From: an uncultured Bacteroidota bacterium
GTDB taxonomy: Bacteria; Bacteroidota; Bacteroidia; Bacteroidales; GWA2-32-17
Assembly: GCA_903837285.1 (NCBI GenBank)
Contig: CAILUD010000203.1
Span: 33,079-97,078, forward strand
Reading direction: 5' to 3'
Length of the DNA stretch: 64,000 bases
Shown here: positions 1-9,611 of the stretch, piece after piece
Layout: every line of letters begins with the position of its first letter
How positions within the stretch are numbered: the stretch's first letter is position 1
Notes under the pieces: model-generated
The model's input: the letters and a program-made list of their open reading frames with translations, nothing else
Told to the model about the DNA's origin: nothing
The model's database searches: none
Position numbers and translations under genes: made by a program

Positions 1-2524
1 TAAGTGAAGCTAACTTAATATCATCAGCTATTGTAGCGCCTACCTTTTGAGAACTCATTACTCCGATTGACTTATCGGTTAAACTGAATTGCTCATATGT
101 TAAGTTATTTTTATAATAAGGTTTTAAACCAGCATACAGTTTTGTTGTAATAATACTATCAACCTGTTTGCCATTATCATTTACCAAATACTTTGTTGTA
201 ATTCTTAATTGATTTTTTTCGTCAGCACCAAAGGTTTTTATTTCAGGATTCTCACCAAATTGTTTTCCTAATGAAGCACGAACATCATTAACTTTAACTG
301 GCTGATCAAAGCGAACTAAATATGTACGACCACCGGTAAAATCAACACTCCAGCTAAATCCTTTTGTTGCCATTGAAACTATACCTATTCCAATAAAAAC
401 TAAAGAAACAACATACATCTTTTTTCTTAAACCGATAAAATCAATTTTTGTATTAGTTAAGAAGTTACGTGTGTATTTATTATCAAAAGTTATGTTCCAG
501 TTTTTACTTAAACCCCATTCAAATATAATTCTCGAAATAAAAATTGCTGTAAATAAAGAAGTAAGAATACCTATTATTAATGTAGTTGCAAAACCCTGAA
601 CCGGACCAGATCCAAAAATATAAAGAACAATACCAGTAATAATTGTGGTTACGTTACCATCAATAATAGCAGAATATGCGTTTTTATAACCATCGGCTAC
701 TGCAAGTTTAATACCCTTGCCGGCTCGCATTTCTTCTTTTATTCTTTCATAAATAATTACGTTTGCATCAACTGCCATACCCATTGTTAATACAATACCG
801 GCAATACCTGGAAGTGTTAGTACAGCTCCTAATGACACTAAAACACCTATCAAAAAGAAAATGTTTGCTAATAAAGCTATGTTTGCAACTAAACCAGCTT
901 TGTTATAATACAACTGCATATATAACAGAACCAGAATAAAAGCAATAATAAAAGATAGTAAACCTGAATTAATTGACTCCTGACCTAAAGTTGGTCCAAC
1001 TGAATCATCAGCTATAATTTGAGCTGGAGCAGGAAGTTTACCGGATTTTAGCACGTTAGCTAAGTCATCTGCTTCTTCAATTGAGAAATCTCCAGAAATA
1101 GATGAATTACCACCTTTAATTTCCTGATTAACAACAGGAAATGAGTATACATAATTATCAAGAACAATAGCTATTTGTTTACCAACATTATCACGTGTTA
1201 ACCTTGCCCATGTTTTTGCACCCTCAGGATTCATAGACATTGAAACTTCTGCGTTATTATTTGTGTTACCAAATTCTTTTCTTGCAGATGTTACAGCACC
1301 ACCATCAAGAGGTGCGCGACCATCACGACTTGTTGAACGGATAGCAATTAACTGGAATACTGTTGATTTTTTAATTGGCTTGTATGTCCATAAAAAACGA
1401 AGAGATGAAGGGAATAAAGATTTTACTTGCTTTAAGGCTAAATATCTATTTACCTGAGCAGTATCTTTATAATCAGTAAGACCAACAACAGAACCTTGAG
1501 CTAATTTACGTTCATTATCAACGCTAGGATATAATATTGCGAACAAAGGATTTTGTTCTTTAAATTGTTGAGCGTTTAATGCTGTATCATTTTTTGTTGA
1601 ATCAGTTTTCATTTGATCAACAAGTGATAATGAAGTATCTGCTTTTGCAATATTTGCCGTATCAACTTTTTTAGTTGTATCAGCAACCATGTCAGCTAAT
1701 AATGAAGGTTTAGCTACAGTATCAGTTTTATCGTTTGATTTTTTACCAGCAGATTCAATATCAGCAATAACTTTATTTGCTTTTTCTAGTAATGGATAAA
1801 CTTCTCCATTTTCAAAAGTTTCCCAAAACTCAAGATTTGCTGTTCCTTGTAAAAGTTTACGAACACGCTCAGGATCTTTTACTCCAGGAAGTTCAATTAA
1901 AATTCTACCTGTAGTTTCTAGTTTTTGAATATTTGGCTGTGTTACTCCAAATTTATCGATACGATTACGCAGAATATTAAAAGAGTTATCAATTGCACCA
2001 TTAGATTCTTTTCTAATAATTTTTAATACTTCTTCATTAGTAGTATTAAAACTAATATTTAGTTCTTTTGAAATAAAAAGAGCTGCTAGTTTAGCATTTG
2101 GATCAATTTGCTTAAATGCTTTTCCAAATAAAGTTAAATAGTCTTCCTGACTATCTGCCTGCATTTTCTTTGTTAAAGCAAGTGCTTTATTAAAAGTCGA
2201 ATCAGTGCTATAATTTGCTAATGAACGAATTACGTCAACAATTGAAATCTCAAGAGTTACGTTCATACCACCTTTTAAATCGAGTCCAAGATTTAATTCC
2301 TGTTCCTGACAATCACGATAGGTATACTTTTTTAACCATAAGAAATTATAAACCGGTTCATTCGAAATTGAATCGATATACCTTGTCTCTTTTAATAAAT
2401 CGCCTTGGGCAAAATTACGCGCATCACTCTCTACCTGTCTTGTACAAAATGTAAATGACAATTGGTACAAACATGCTAAAGCAAGTGCAATCCCAAAAAA
2501 CTTAATCGCTCCCTTATTCTGCAT
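1..2524 (-). CDS. secDF: Protein translocase subunit SecDF (fused), C-terminus cut by window edge
   Basis: SecD and SecF are inner-membrane accessory subunits of the Sec translocon that use the proton gradient to help pull proteins across. Here they are one fused polypeptide, as is usual in Bacteroidetes. The reading frame is open from an ATG at 2524 (protein start MQNKGAIKFFGIALALACLY, the first membrane segment) to the window edge, about 841 codons. The SecD periplasmic region, the SecD membrane bundle and the beginning of SecF are seen; the last residues read SQKVGATIADDIKLAS, typical of the start of the SecF membrane part. About 150 residues should lie beyond the edge. No frameshift was noticed. 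Confidence 0.93.
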   Translation of the reverse strand, partial: MQNKGAIKFFGIALALACLYQLSFTFCTRQVESDARNFAQGDLLKETRYIDSISNEPVYNFLWLKKYTYRDCQEQELNLGLDLKGGMNVTLEISIVDVIRSLANYSTDSTFNKALALTKKMQADSQEDYLTLFGKAFKQIDPNAKLAALFISKELNISFNTTNEEVLKIIRKESNGAIDNSFNILRNRIDKFGVTQPNIQKLETTGRILIELPGVKDPERVRKLLQGTANLEFWETFENGEVYPLLEKANKVIADIESAGKKSNDKTDTVAKPSLLADMVADTTKKVDTANIAKADTSLSLVDQMKTDSTKNDTALNAQQFKEQNPLFAILYPSVDNERKLAQGSVVGLTDYKDTAQVNRYLALKQVKSLFPSSLRFLWTYKPIKKSTVFQLIAIRSTSRDGRAPLDGGAVTSARKEFGNTNNNAEVSMSMNPEGAKTWARLTRDNVGKQIAIVLDNYVYSFPVVNQEIKGGNSSISGDFSIEEADDLANVLKSGKLPAPAQIIADDSVGPTLGQESINSGLLSFIIAFILVLLYMQLYYNKAGLVANIALLANIFFLIGVLVSLGAVLTLPGIAGIVLTMGMAVDANVIIYERIKEEMRAGKGIKLAVADGYKNAYSAIIDGNVTTIITGIVLYIFGSGPVQGFATTLIIGILTSLFTAIFISRIIFEWGLSKNWNITFDNKYTRNFLTNTKIDFIGLRKKMYVVSLVFIGIGIVSMATKGFSWSVDFTGGRTYLVRFDQPVKVNDVRASLGKQFGENPEIKTFGADEKNQLRITTKYLVNDNGKQVDSIITTKLYAGLKPYYKNNLTYEQFSLTDKSIGVMSSQKVGATIADDIKLASL

Positions 2525-2677
2525 CTGAATTAATTTTTAATATTTCTAACATTAAATTGATTTCTGAAAATAACCCGCAAAACTACAAGAATTTTACAAA
2601 TTAACCAAATAGAAATGCTATAAATACTTAACCAAAAATAACGGCCAAGAATCAATATACATTCCTGTATTACAGCA

Positions 2678-3382
2678 CTATAATAAAAATTCGAGATTAT
2701 CTCCTGATGAAAACTCTTTTGGTTCACTACCTTTAATAAACAATCTCATAGATCTTTTTCCCAAATGTTGTATAGAATTATTTTCAATTTTAAACATACA
2801 TCCTTCACGTAATCCAGTAACATAAATATTTGGATTAATTTCTAAGAATTCTTCAATTCTTTGTTCACGTGTTTCGCCCGCATGCCCTTCTGGATTTGCA
2901 TCTAAGTAATGAGGGTTTATTTGAAATTTAACTAAGTTAAATGCATTAAAAGACTTTGGCTCTGCTATTGGCATATCATTAGTTGTTTTTATTGTAGGAC
3001 CTGCAACATTAGAGCCAGCACTCCAACCAATAAAAGGAGTACCACTTATTACTTTATTTCTTACTACATCAATTAAATTATTTTCATATATTTTTGAAGT
3101 TAACTGAAAAGTATTTCCACCACCAACAACAATGGCATCTGCATTCTCAATTGCCTCAATTGGATTAGAAAACTGATGAATACTTTTTACTTCATGGCCA
3201 ATTTCGTTAAATCTTTTCTGAACCTTTTCTTCATATTCATCATACGAAAATGTAACAGCAGCATATGGCAAAAAAACACAATTAAGGCTTTTATTTCCTA
3301 AAAACTCCTTAATATATGGCATAGGGTAAGCAAGATATTCTTCACCTGCATTTGTTGAATTACTGATTAACAGAAGTTTCAT
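2678..3382 (-). CDS. pepE: Dipeptidase E (aspartyl dipeptidase, peptidase S51)
   Basis: Cytoplasmic serine peptidase that cleaves dipeptides with N-terminal aspartate. The protein is 234 residues, the normal size for the family. The nucleophile elbow GWSAGSNVA puts Ser at residue 121, with Asp136 (TNDMP) and His158 (NPHYLD). This matches the Ser120/Asp135/His157 triad of Salmonella PepE with an offset of one. The GGGNTFQL stretch near residue 87 is also conserved. It stands alone between secDF and a divergently transcribed secreted protein. Starts at an ATG with no competing upstream start. Confidence 0.9.
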   Translation of the reverse strand: MKLLLISNSTNAGEEYLAYPMPYIKEFLGNKSLNCVFLPYAAVTFSYDEYEEKVQKRFNEIGHEVKSIHQFSNPIEAIENADAIVVGGGNTFQLTSKIYENNLIDVVRNKVISGTPFIGWSAGSNVAGPTIKTTNDMPIAEPKSFNAFNLVKFQINPHYLDANPEGHAGETREQRIEEFLEINPNIYVTGLREGCMFKIENNSIQHLGKRSMRLFIKGSEPKEFSSGDNLEFLL

Positions 3383-3508
3383 AATTAAATTTTATTTATT
3401 GATTTTGAATTAGTTTCGGCATAAAAATAAAAATTTTTTAATACAATATTAAACTTAAATGTCATAGTTGAGTCAAAGCGTCGTAAATCAAAAAAAAAAT
3501 AAATTATT

Positions 3509-4033
3509 ATGAAAAAGATTCAAAAATTAATCCCAATGTTGTTAGTTGCTTTTATTATGGTTGCGAGCCAAACTGTATTTGCTCAAGATAAAGAAGCTGC
3601 TCACAAATGTGAAAAAGGAGAATGCGTAAAAGGAATAACTGACTTAACAGATGTTCAAAAACAAAAAATTGATGAATTATGCTTAGCTCATAAAAAAGAG
3701 ATGACAGCAAATAAAAATCAAATTAACGAGAAACGCGCTCATTTAAAAACCTTACAAGCAGCTGACAAAGCTGATATGACTGCAATAAATAAAACTATTG
3801 ACGAAATATCGGCATTAAATGCAGAACAGATGAAAAAAGGTGCAGCAGCAACACAAAGTATTAGATCACTATTAACAGACAATCAAAAAATTGTTTTTGA
3901 CGCTAACGGCGGTAAAAAAGGTGCAGGCTGCTCACATGGCGGTGGTGATGCAAAATGCGGTGGTGCTCAAAAAAGTGGATGCAGTAGCAAATGCTCTAGC
4001 GCTGGAAAAACTGGTGGTTGTGGAAAACAATAA
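3509..4033 (+). CDS. Secreted Spy/CpxP-like protein with Cys/Gly-rich metal-binding tail
   Basis: The 174-residue protein has a clear signal peptide ending near VFAQ (residues 1-25). A helical middle region carries two LTxxQ-type segments (LTDVQKQKIDEL near residue 46 and LTDNQKIVF near residue 122), as in the Spy/CpxP family of periplasmic chaperone and metal-stress proteins. The last 35 residues are rich in Gly, Cys and Lys, with seven Cys arranged as GC, KCGG, GCSSKCSS and GGCG; this suggests metal binding or cross-linking. Two further Cys lie just after the signal (HKCEKGECVKG). Function is inferred from these motifs only. A strong terminator follows directly. Confidence 0.65.
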   Translation: MKKIQKLIPMLLVAFIMVASQTVFAQDKEAAHKCEKGECVKGITDLTDVQKQKIDELCLAHKKEMTANKNQINEKRAHLKTLQAADKADMTAINKTIDEISALNAEQMKKGAAATQSIRSLLTDNQKIVFDANGGKKGAGCSHGGGDAKCGGAQKSGCSSKCSSAGKTGGCGKQ

Positions 4034-4051
4034 CATCCAAATATATTAAAT

Positions 4052-4083
4052 AAAAAACGCCTGCAAATGCAGGCGTTTTTTAT
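4052..4083 (+). terminator. Rho-independent terminator after the Cys-rich protein gene
   Basis: An AACGCCTGCA stem, a short AATG loop, and the matching arm are followed by a run of T. It lies 18 bases after the stop of the Cys-rich protein gene and is strong enough to end that transcript. The A-run on the other side would let it work in both directions. Confidence 0.85.
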
Positions 4084-4121
4084 TTAGCGCAATCTTTTTA
4101 ATTTTACATCTTTAAGAACCA

Positions 4122-6095
4122 ATGAAAAGAATTGCCCTTATAGCTTTAATAATTTTTAGTAGCAACTGCATTTTTGGGCAGCAAGTTTCTATTAAGGATA
4201 GAATTAAAGCTGAACACATTTTTAATTTTGGAGTTTATATACATTGGAAAGATAAATCATTTCAGAAAGAGGCAGATAAATTTACAATTGGCGTATATGG
4301 TTCAGACACTTTAATGTACAATTTATTAAAAAAGATATGTAAATTCCGAATACTTAGGTGGAAAAAAATTGAAATTATTCATTTTAATAGTCTTAAAGAA
4401 TTAAAGTTCGTACCTATATTATATGTAAGTTACCAAAATAATTCAGAAGTATCACTTATCGACTCTGTAATTAGCGCATGGCCTACATTACTTATAACAG
4501 ATAGCTGCAACAGCTACAGAGGTGTAATGATAAATTTTTTCCCGCCAAATTCTATAAAAAGGGTTGAAATTAACAAAGAGAATATCTCTGCACGTGGAAT
4601 GAAGGTTAATCCATTATTGTACGTTGTTGCAAAAAAATACGAAGAGGACTGGGAAAAACTTTATCAAAAAAGTGAAACCGATTTAGCATTAGAAAAAGAA
4701 ACAGTAGAACAACAATCTTTGATATTAAAAACTCAGGAAAACAACATAAAACAAAAGGAAGAACATATTTTAAAACTTGGTTCAAATATTTTACAAAAAG
4801 AGGCAGACCTTAAACAAAAACAAGAAAATCTAAATAAACTTCAAAATGATATTTTAGAGAAAAATAAATTAGTTACAATAACTTCAGCAACGTTAAAACG
4901 ACAGGAGATTGAACTTCTAAAGCATCAAATTGAAATTACAAGTACTCAAAAATTATTAAAAGAACAAATTGCAGAATTTGAGATTCAAAAATCAAAAATA
5001 GATATCCAAAAAGAAGAAATTGCTTCTCAACAAGGTTTAATCGATTCTCAAAAATCAAGTCTTAATAAAAGCATTGCCGATTTAAAAAAACAACAACTTG
5101 TTTTATATTTTGTATTAGTTGCCCTATTATTATTTGGATTAATGATTGTAGCGATATTCAGGAGTTACAAAATAAAGAAAAAAGCTAACAAAGTTTTGAA
5201 TGCAAAAAATATAGAAATTTCCAAACAAAACACAGAGATAATTCAACAAAAAGAAGAAATAGAAACTCAAAGAGATGAAATTGAAGCTCAACGTGATTTT
5301 CTGGCTCGTCAGCGCGACCAGATATTAACACAAAACAAAGATATTACAGACAGTATTACTTACGCAAGCAAAATACAACATGCATTGCTCCCTCCAGAAT
5401 TATTAACAACACAACTTTTTAAAGATCTTTTTGTTTTTTATTTACCAAGAGATATTGTTAGTGGCGACTTTTACTGGACAAGAAAGAAAGGTGACATTAT
5501 TTATATTGCTGTAGCAGACTGCACTGGGCATGGAGTTCCGGGAGCATTTATGAGTATGCTTGGAGTAGCATTTTTAAATGAAATTCTTGACAGATATAAT
5601 AAATTATCTGCAGGATCGCTATTAGATAATTTGCGGGAAAAGGTAGTTTATTCACTTCATCAAACTGAAAACGAAGGTGGCTCAAAAGATGGGATGGACA
5701 TTTCGATAGTTGCATATAATGAAAAAACAAAAATTGCAGAAATTGCAGGTGCTAATAATGCTGTATATCTTGTTAGGAAAAATGAATTAACAGAATTTAA
5801 ACCAGATAAAATGCCTATTGGCATTTATTATGGCGACGAAAAACCATTTACCAGCAATACTATTAAAGTTGAAAAAGGAGATTTTTTCTATATGTTTTCA
5901 GATGGATATCCCGATCAGTTTGGTGGAGAAAAAGGGAAAAAATTCAAATACAAGGCTCTTAAAAACTTATGCTTAAACTTAAGCAAATTATCATCTATTG
6001 AACAAGAAAAAGAAATTGAAAACACTTTTGTTAGCTGGAAAAAACACTATAATCAGGTTGACGATATTTTATTTTTGGGAATTAGATTTGAATAA
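4122..6095 (+). CDS. Membrane SpoIIE-type PP2C phosphatase with YfiR-like sensor domain
   Basis: Order of parts in the 657 residues: signal peptide (1-20); YfiR/DUF4154-like periplasmic domain (about 25-170); long coiled coil rich in Gln, Lys and Glu (175-325); one membrane segment (about 328-347); a second coiled coil of QRDEI/QRDQI repeats (355-410); then a SpoIIE/PP2C Ser/Thr phosphatase domain starting at ITDSITYASKIQHALLPP. Metal-binding motifs are intact: SGDFYW, ADCTGHGVPGAFMS and FSDGYPDQFGG. Such proteins pass a periplasmic signal to a cytoplasmic phosphatase, often acting on anti-anti-sigma proteins; the target is unknown and no STAS partner is nearby. The next gene, five bases on, encodes a paralogue with a different sensor part. 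Confidence 0.85.
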   Translation: MKRIALIALIIFSSNCIFGQQVSIKDRIKAEHIFNFGVYIHWKDKSFQKEADKFTIGVYGSDTLMYNLLKKICKFRILRWKKIEIIHFNSLKELKFVPILYVSYQNNSEVSLIDSVISAWPTLLITDSCNSYRGVMINFFPPNSIKRVEINKENISARGMKVNPLLYVVAKKYEEDWEKLYQKSETDLALEKETVEQQSLILKTQENNIKQKEEHILKLGSNILQKEADLKQKQENLNKLQNDILEKNKLVTITSATLKRQEIELLKHQIEITSTQKLLKEQIAEFEIQKSKIDIQKEEIASQQGLIDSQKSSLNKSIADLKKQQLVLYFVLVALLLFGLMIVAIFRSYKIKKKANKVLNAKNIEISKQNTEIIQQKEEIETQRDEIEAQRDFLARQRDQILTQNKDITDSITYASKIQHALLPPELLTTQLFKDLFVFYLPRDIVSGDFYWTRKKGDIIYIAVADCTGHGVPGAFMSMLGVAFLNEILDRYNKLSAGSLLDNLREKVVYSLHQTENEGGSKDGMDISIVAYNEKTKIAEIAGANNAVYLVRKNELTEFKPDKMPIGIYYGDEKPFTSNTIKVEKGDFFYMFSDGYPDQFGGEKGKKFKYKALKNLCLNLSKLSSIEQEKEIENTFVSWKKHYNQVDDILFLGIRFE

Positions 6096-6100
6096 AAAAT

Positions 6101-8395
6101 ATGTATAAATTACTAATTACTTTTTTGTGTTCAATTATTTTTGTGTTTAATACAACAGCACATACTCTAATTAAATCAGAATTAATTAAAAAAATTGAAA
6201 AAGAAAAGAGTATACTAAAACGTATCGACTTAATGGTTGATTTGGCAGAACTTAATATTGAAGGCGATTCTGCAACTTTTTTCAGTCAAGTAAAAACCAT
6301 TAAATCTTTATCAAATGAAAATAATTACGTTAAAGGTATTGCCGAGTGCGAATACCTTATTGGCGATTACTATTACACAAAAGGGAAATTAGAAGTATCC
6401 CATTCTTATTTTAATAAAGCAAAAGATTTATTTATTAAAATAAAAAATAAAAAAAGACTTGCTGACACATATACATTCATTGGAATAATTTATAGCGAAC
6501 TTTCAATGTTTGACAAGTCACTTAATTTCTATATTAGTTCAGAGAAATTATACGAAGAGTTACACGATACCTCTGGATTAATTCAATCAGATATAAATAT
6601 CGGAGCTACTTATTCCGACATTCAATTATATGAAAAAGCTAAAAATTATTACGAAAAGGCTCTGAATCTTTCATTAGCAACAAATAATAAAGAAAACACT
6701 GCATATTGTTATGCTAATCTTGGTGTATGTCAAAAAATAACAGGAAACTATGCTAAAGCTCTTGAATACTATATTAAATTAGAAACTATTGCAGAAGAGC
6801 TATCGAATAAATATTTAATAGGAACAGCATATCTGAATATGGCCAATCTTTTTATAAACATGAACGAACCATATAAAGGATACCAGATAGCAAAAAAATA
6901 TTTAAAGCTTTATGCAAATTCTACTGAACCTGCTACACTTTATTATGGATATAATGTTCTTGGAAATTCTGAAATCGATCTAGGTGAATTTAATCAAGGA
7001 ATAAAACATTTATTAATTTCATTAGATAAGGCTAAAGAAATTAATTCGGGAAATTTAATTCTTCAAACTTCCAATAATCTGGCAGATGCTTACGAAATAA
7101 TAAATGATTTTAAACAAGCATATTTTTATAAAAAAATCACCTACCAATTATCCGACTCACTATTTAAAGCTAATAACATTAAACAGATGACTGATATTGA
7201 GACAAAATATCAGACTGAAAAAAAAGAACATCAAATAGAAGTACTTAACAAAGATAAAAAGTTACAGGATCTTGAATTAGAAAAAAAACAAAAAGAACTA
7301 AGAAACAGAAACTATATAATTTTTGGTATAGCAATAGTCTTGCTAATTATTATTTTCTTTTCATCGGCACTATACAAAACCCTACAACTTAAACGAAAAG
7401 CAAATTTTCTTTTAAAACAAAGAAATGTAGAAATTCAACAAAAAAACGAAGAAATTATGGCGCAACGAGACGAAATTCAGGCTCAGCGTGACGAAGTAAC
7501 AAATCAAAGAGATAAAATAGCAATACAACAGAAAAAAATTACCGACAGTATACTTTATGCTAGCAGAATTCAAAATGCAGTACTCCCTCCTACCGAAATT
7601 TTAAAAGAATACTTACCTGAACATTTTATTTTATATAGACCAAGAGATATTGTTAGCGGAGATTTTTACTGGATACACCAACAACAAGCTAAAATATTTA
7701 TTGCAGCAGCAGATTGCACAGGACACGGCATTCCAGGGGCGTTTATGAGTATGATGGGTGTTGCATTTTTAAATGAGATTATAACAAAACTTAATAATCC
7801 AACTGCCAGCGAAATATTAGATCAACTTAGAGTAAACGTAAAACGTTCATTACATCAAACTGGAAAAACCGGGGAACAGAAAGACGGTATGGATATTTCG
7901 CTTTGCATTATAGATAAAGACAAAAAGCAACTTGAGTTTGCCGGAGCAAATAACCCACTTTACATTATTCCTTCTGTCATTCTGAAGGAATGTGAAGAAC
8001 AACTTTCTTGCGCAGCAAAATCTAGAATAGATGCTTCGACGGAGCCTGCACTGAGTAACGCGAATGTGCTCAGCATAACAACGAGGTTAATCGAACTGAA
8101 AGGAGACAAAATGCCAATTGGAGTTCATTTAACCGACGAAAAACCTTTTACTAACAATGTTTACGAATACAATTTAGGCGACACCATATTTCTATTTAGT
8201 GACGGTTATAACGACCAATTTGGAGGACCACACGAAAAGAAGTTTATGCAATCAAGATTTAAGCAATTATTACTTGATATTAATTCTAAACCATTATCTG
8301 AACAAAAAAACGAATTAGAATATAGCATAGAACGATGGATGGGTAAGCACGAACAAATTGACGACATTCTAGTTATTGGTGTACGAATAGTTTAA
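6101..8395 (+). CDS. TPR-containing membrane SpoIIE-type PP2C phosphatase
   Basis: The 764-residue protein has a signal peptide, a periplasmic stretch of tetratricopeptide repeats (about 60-370, e.g. YEKAKNYYEKALNLS), a coiled coil, one membrane segment (about 405-425), a second coiled coil (QRDEIQAQRDEV), and a SpoIIE/PP2C phosphatase domain. The domain opens with ITDSILYASRIQNAVLPP and keeps SGDFYW, ADCTGHGIPGAFMS and FSDGYNDQFGG. It lies five bases after its paralogue, so the two are almost surely co-transcribed. Compared with the paralogue it carries about 36 extra residues (about 624-660) between the GANN and KGDKMPIG motifs. These are encoded by a repeat-like element described separately. 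The catalytic motifs flank the insert and are unchanged. Confidence 0.85.
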   Translation: MYKLLITFLCSIIFVFNTTAHTLIKSELIKKIEKEKSILKRIDLMVDLAELNIEGDSATFFSQVKTIKSLSNENNYVKGIAECEYLIGDYYYTKGKLEVSHSYFNKAKDLFIKIKNKKRLADTYTFIGIIYSELSMFDKSLNFYISSEKLYEELHDTSGLIQSDINIGATYSDIQLYEKAKNYYEKALNLSLATNNKENTAYCYANLGVCQKITGNYAKALEYYIKLETIAEELSNKYLIGTAYLNMANLFINMNEPYKGYQIAKKYLKLYANSTEPATLYYGYNVLGNSEIDLGEFNQGIKHLLISLDKAKEINSGNLILQTSNNLADAYEIINDFKQAYFYKKITYQLSDSLFKANNIKQMTDIETKYQTEKKEHQIEVLNKDKKLQDLELEKKQKELRNRNYIIFGIAIVLLIIIFFSSALYKTLQLKRKANFLLKQRNVEIQQKNEEIMAQRDEIQAQRDEVTNQRDKIAIQQKKITDSILYASRIQNAVLPPTEILKEYLPEHFILYRPRDIVSGDFYWIHQQQAKIFIAAADCTGHGIPGAFMSMMGVAFLNEIITKLNNPTASEILDQLRVNVKRSLHQTGKTGEQKDGMDISLCIIDKDKKQLEFAGANNPLYIIPSVILKECEEQLSCAAKSRIDASTEPALSNANVLSITTRLIELKGDKMPIGVHLTDEKPFTNNVYEYNLGDTIFLFSDGYNDQFGGPHEKKFMQSRFKQLLLDINSKPLSEQKNELEYSIERWMGKHEQIDDILVIGVRIV
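7970..8086. repeat. Repeat-like element inserted in frame in the TPR-SpoIIE gene
   Basis: The stretch begins GTCATTCTGAAGGAATG and runs to GCTCAGCATAACA, the style of the dispersed palindromic elements also seen at 28190, 53532 and 62419. It adds about 36 codons without a stop, exactly where the paralogue at 4122-6095 has none. The encoded segment (PSVILKECEEQL... to NVLSI) is unlike any other part of the phosphatase family. Boundaries are estimated from alignment with the paralogue. Confidence 0.65.
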
Positions 8396-8408
8396 TTATT
8401 TTTGCAAT

Positions 8409-9530
8409 ATGAAATATTTACTAATTTTTGTTCCATTTATAATTTCATCTTTTTGCTTTGGGCAATTTGATAATACTATATTTAACACATACAAACCTAT
8501 TAATCCCGAGGATAGCTCAAAATTAATGATAGGTTTTGATAACCAAAACTTTCTTTATAACAATGAATATTTCAATAATTTAAATTATGGTTTTACATAT
8601 ATTGGCTTTTCATTTAAACCATACTTAAGTTATCAGGCAGCACCAAATTTAAAATTACAGGCTGGTTGGTATTTCTTGAAATTTTCGGGAAGAGACGAAT
8701 TTAGTCGATCAGTACCATGGTTCCGTTGTCAATATAAATTCTCTAAAAATATTGATTTGATATTAGGAAATATTCACGGAACAGTAGAACATAAATTAAT
8801 TGAACCACTTTATTCTTTTGCAAGACATTTTACAAATAATCCCGAACAAGGAATTCAATTTATAGGAAATTTTAAACATTTTGAAGGCGACCTTTGGCTT
8901 AACTGGGAAAAATTTATTTTACAAGGAGATCCATTCCAAGAAGAATTTACCTTAGCTTCAACTACCAAAATAAAATTTTACAAACCAGAAAATAAATTAC
9001 AATTTTCAATTCCAATTCAGGGAATGGCTACCCATAAAGGTGGACAAGGAAATAACAATCCCGATAAACTTCAAACGTATTTTAATACTGCATCTGGTCT
9101 CGAATTAAATTATTTTCCTAACACAAATCAAAAGAAACACTTTGGAACAAGTAATTATTTTGTTTCTTATTATGATGCATCAAGCACACATATTCAGTAT
9201 TACTCTCAAGGCTGGGGAGCTTTTTCAAATTTAAATGCAAGTTTTGGGAAATTTGATTTTATGCTGACATACTGGTACAGTAAACATTTTATTGCCCCAC
9301 GAGGTGAGGTTTTATTACAATCTGTTTCGCGAAAATATGGGTACTGGTGGGAGCCAGAAAAACAACTTTGTACAGCAAAAATTCAATTTAAACAACCCGT
9401 TTACAGAGGCATTAATATAGCTGTAAGAGGCGAAACTTATTATGATTTGTTACGATATAATTTAGATTTCTCGTATAGCTTGTTCCTAGTTATAAACGGG
9501 GAATTTTTTCTAAAGAAAGTAGATTTATAA
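8409..9530 (+). CDS. Probable outer-membrane beta-barrel protein, unknown function
   Basis: The protein has 373 residues. A signal peptide (MKYLLIFVPFIISSFCFGQ) is followed by many short alternating aromatic and hydrophobic strands (e.g. LKLQAGWYFLKF, FDFMLTYWYSKHF), as expected for a porin-like barrel. I do not recognise the family. It begins 13 bases after the TPR-SpoIIE gene, so it may belong to the same transcript. No catalytic motif is seen. Confidence 0.6.
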   Translation: MKYLLIFVPFIISSFCFGQFDNTIFNTYKPINPEDSSKLMIGFDNQNFLYNNEYFNNLNYGFTYIGFSFKPYLSYQAAPNLKLQAGWYFLKFSGRDEFSRSVPWFRCQYKFSKNIDLILGNIHGTVEHKLIEPLYSFARHFTNNPEQGIQFIGNFKHFEGDLWLNWEKFILQGDPFQEEFTLASTTKIKFYKPENKLQFSIPIQGMATHKGGQGNNNPDKLQTYFNTASGLELNYFPNTNQKKHFGTSNYFVSYYDASSTHIQYYSQGWGAFSNLNASFGKFDFMLTYWYSKHFIAPRGEVLLQSVSRKYGYWWEPEKQLCTAKIQFKQPVYRGINIAVRGETYYDLLRYNLDFSYSLFLVINGEFFLKKVDL

Positions 9531-9539
9531 GAACAGAGT

Positions 9540-9601
9540 CCCTTTCAGCATGCTCTGTGAGAAATGCGCCACACTCGCTGGAAGCGAGCGTGAGCAAAGG
9601 G
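9540..9601. repeat. Complex inverted repeat between convergent genes (possible terminator)
   Basis: An outer CCCTTT (9540) pairs with AAAGGG (9596), and inside is a tight palindrome CTCGCT-GGAA-AGCGAG. It is more GC-rich than its surroundings. It fills the gap between the barrel gene and the convergent pheT and could end both transcripts, although there is no long T-run. Confidence 0.5.
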
Positions 9602-9611
9602 AAAACGAAAA

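Noticed and set aside
1263..2454. Two short plus-strand reading frames inside secDF
   Set aside because: They lie opposite the conserved SecD coding frame and resemble no known protein.
2530..2727. Small minus-strand frame overlapping the pepE end
   Set aside because: Low-complexity hydrophobic translation of an AT-rich spacer, partly over pepE; no start signal or family likeness.
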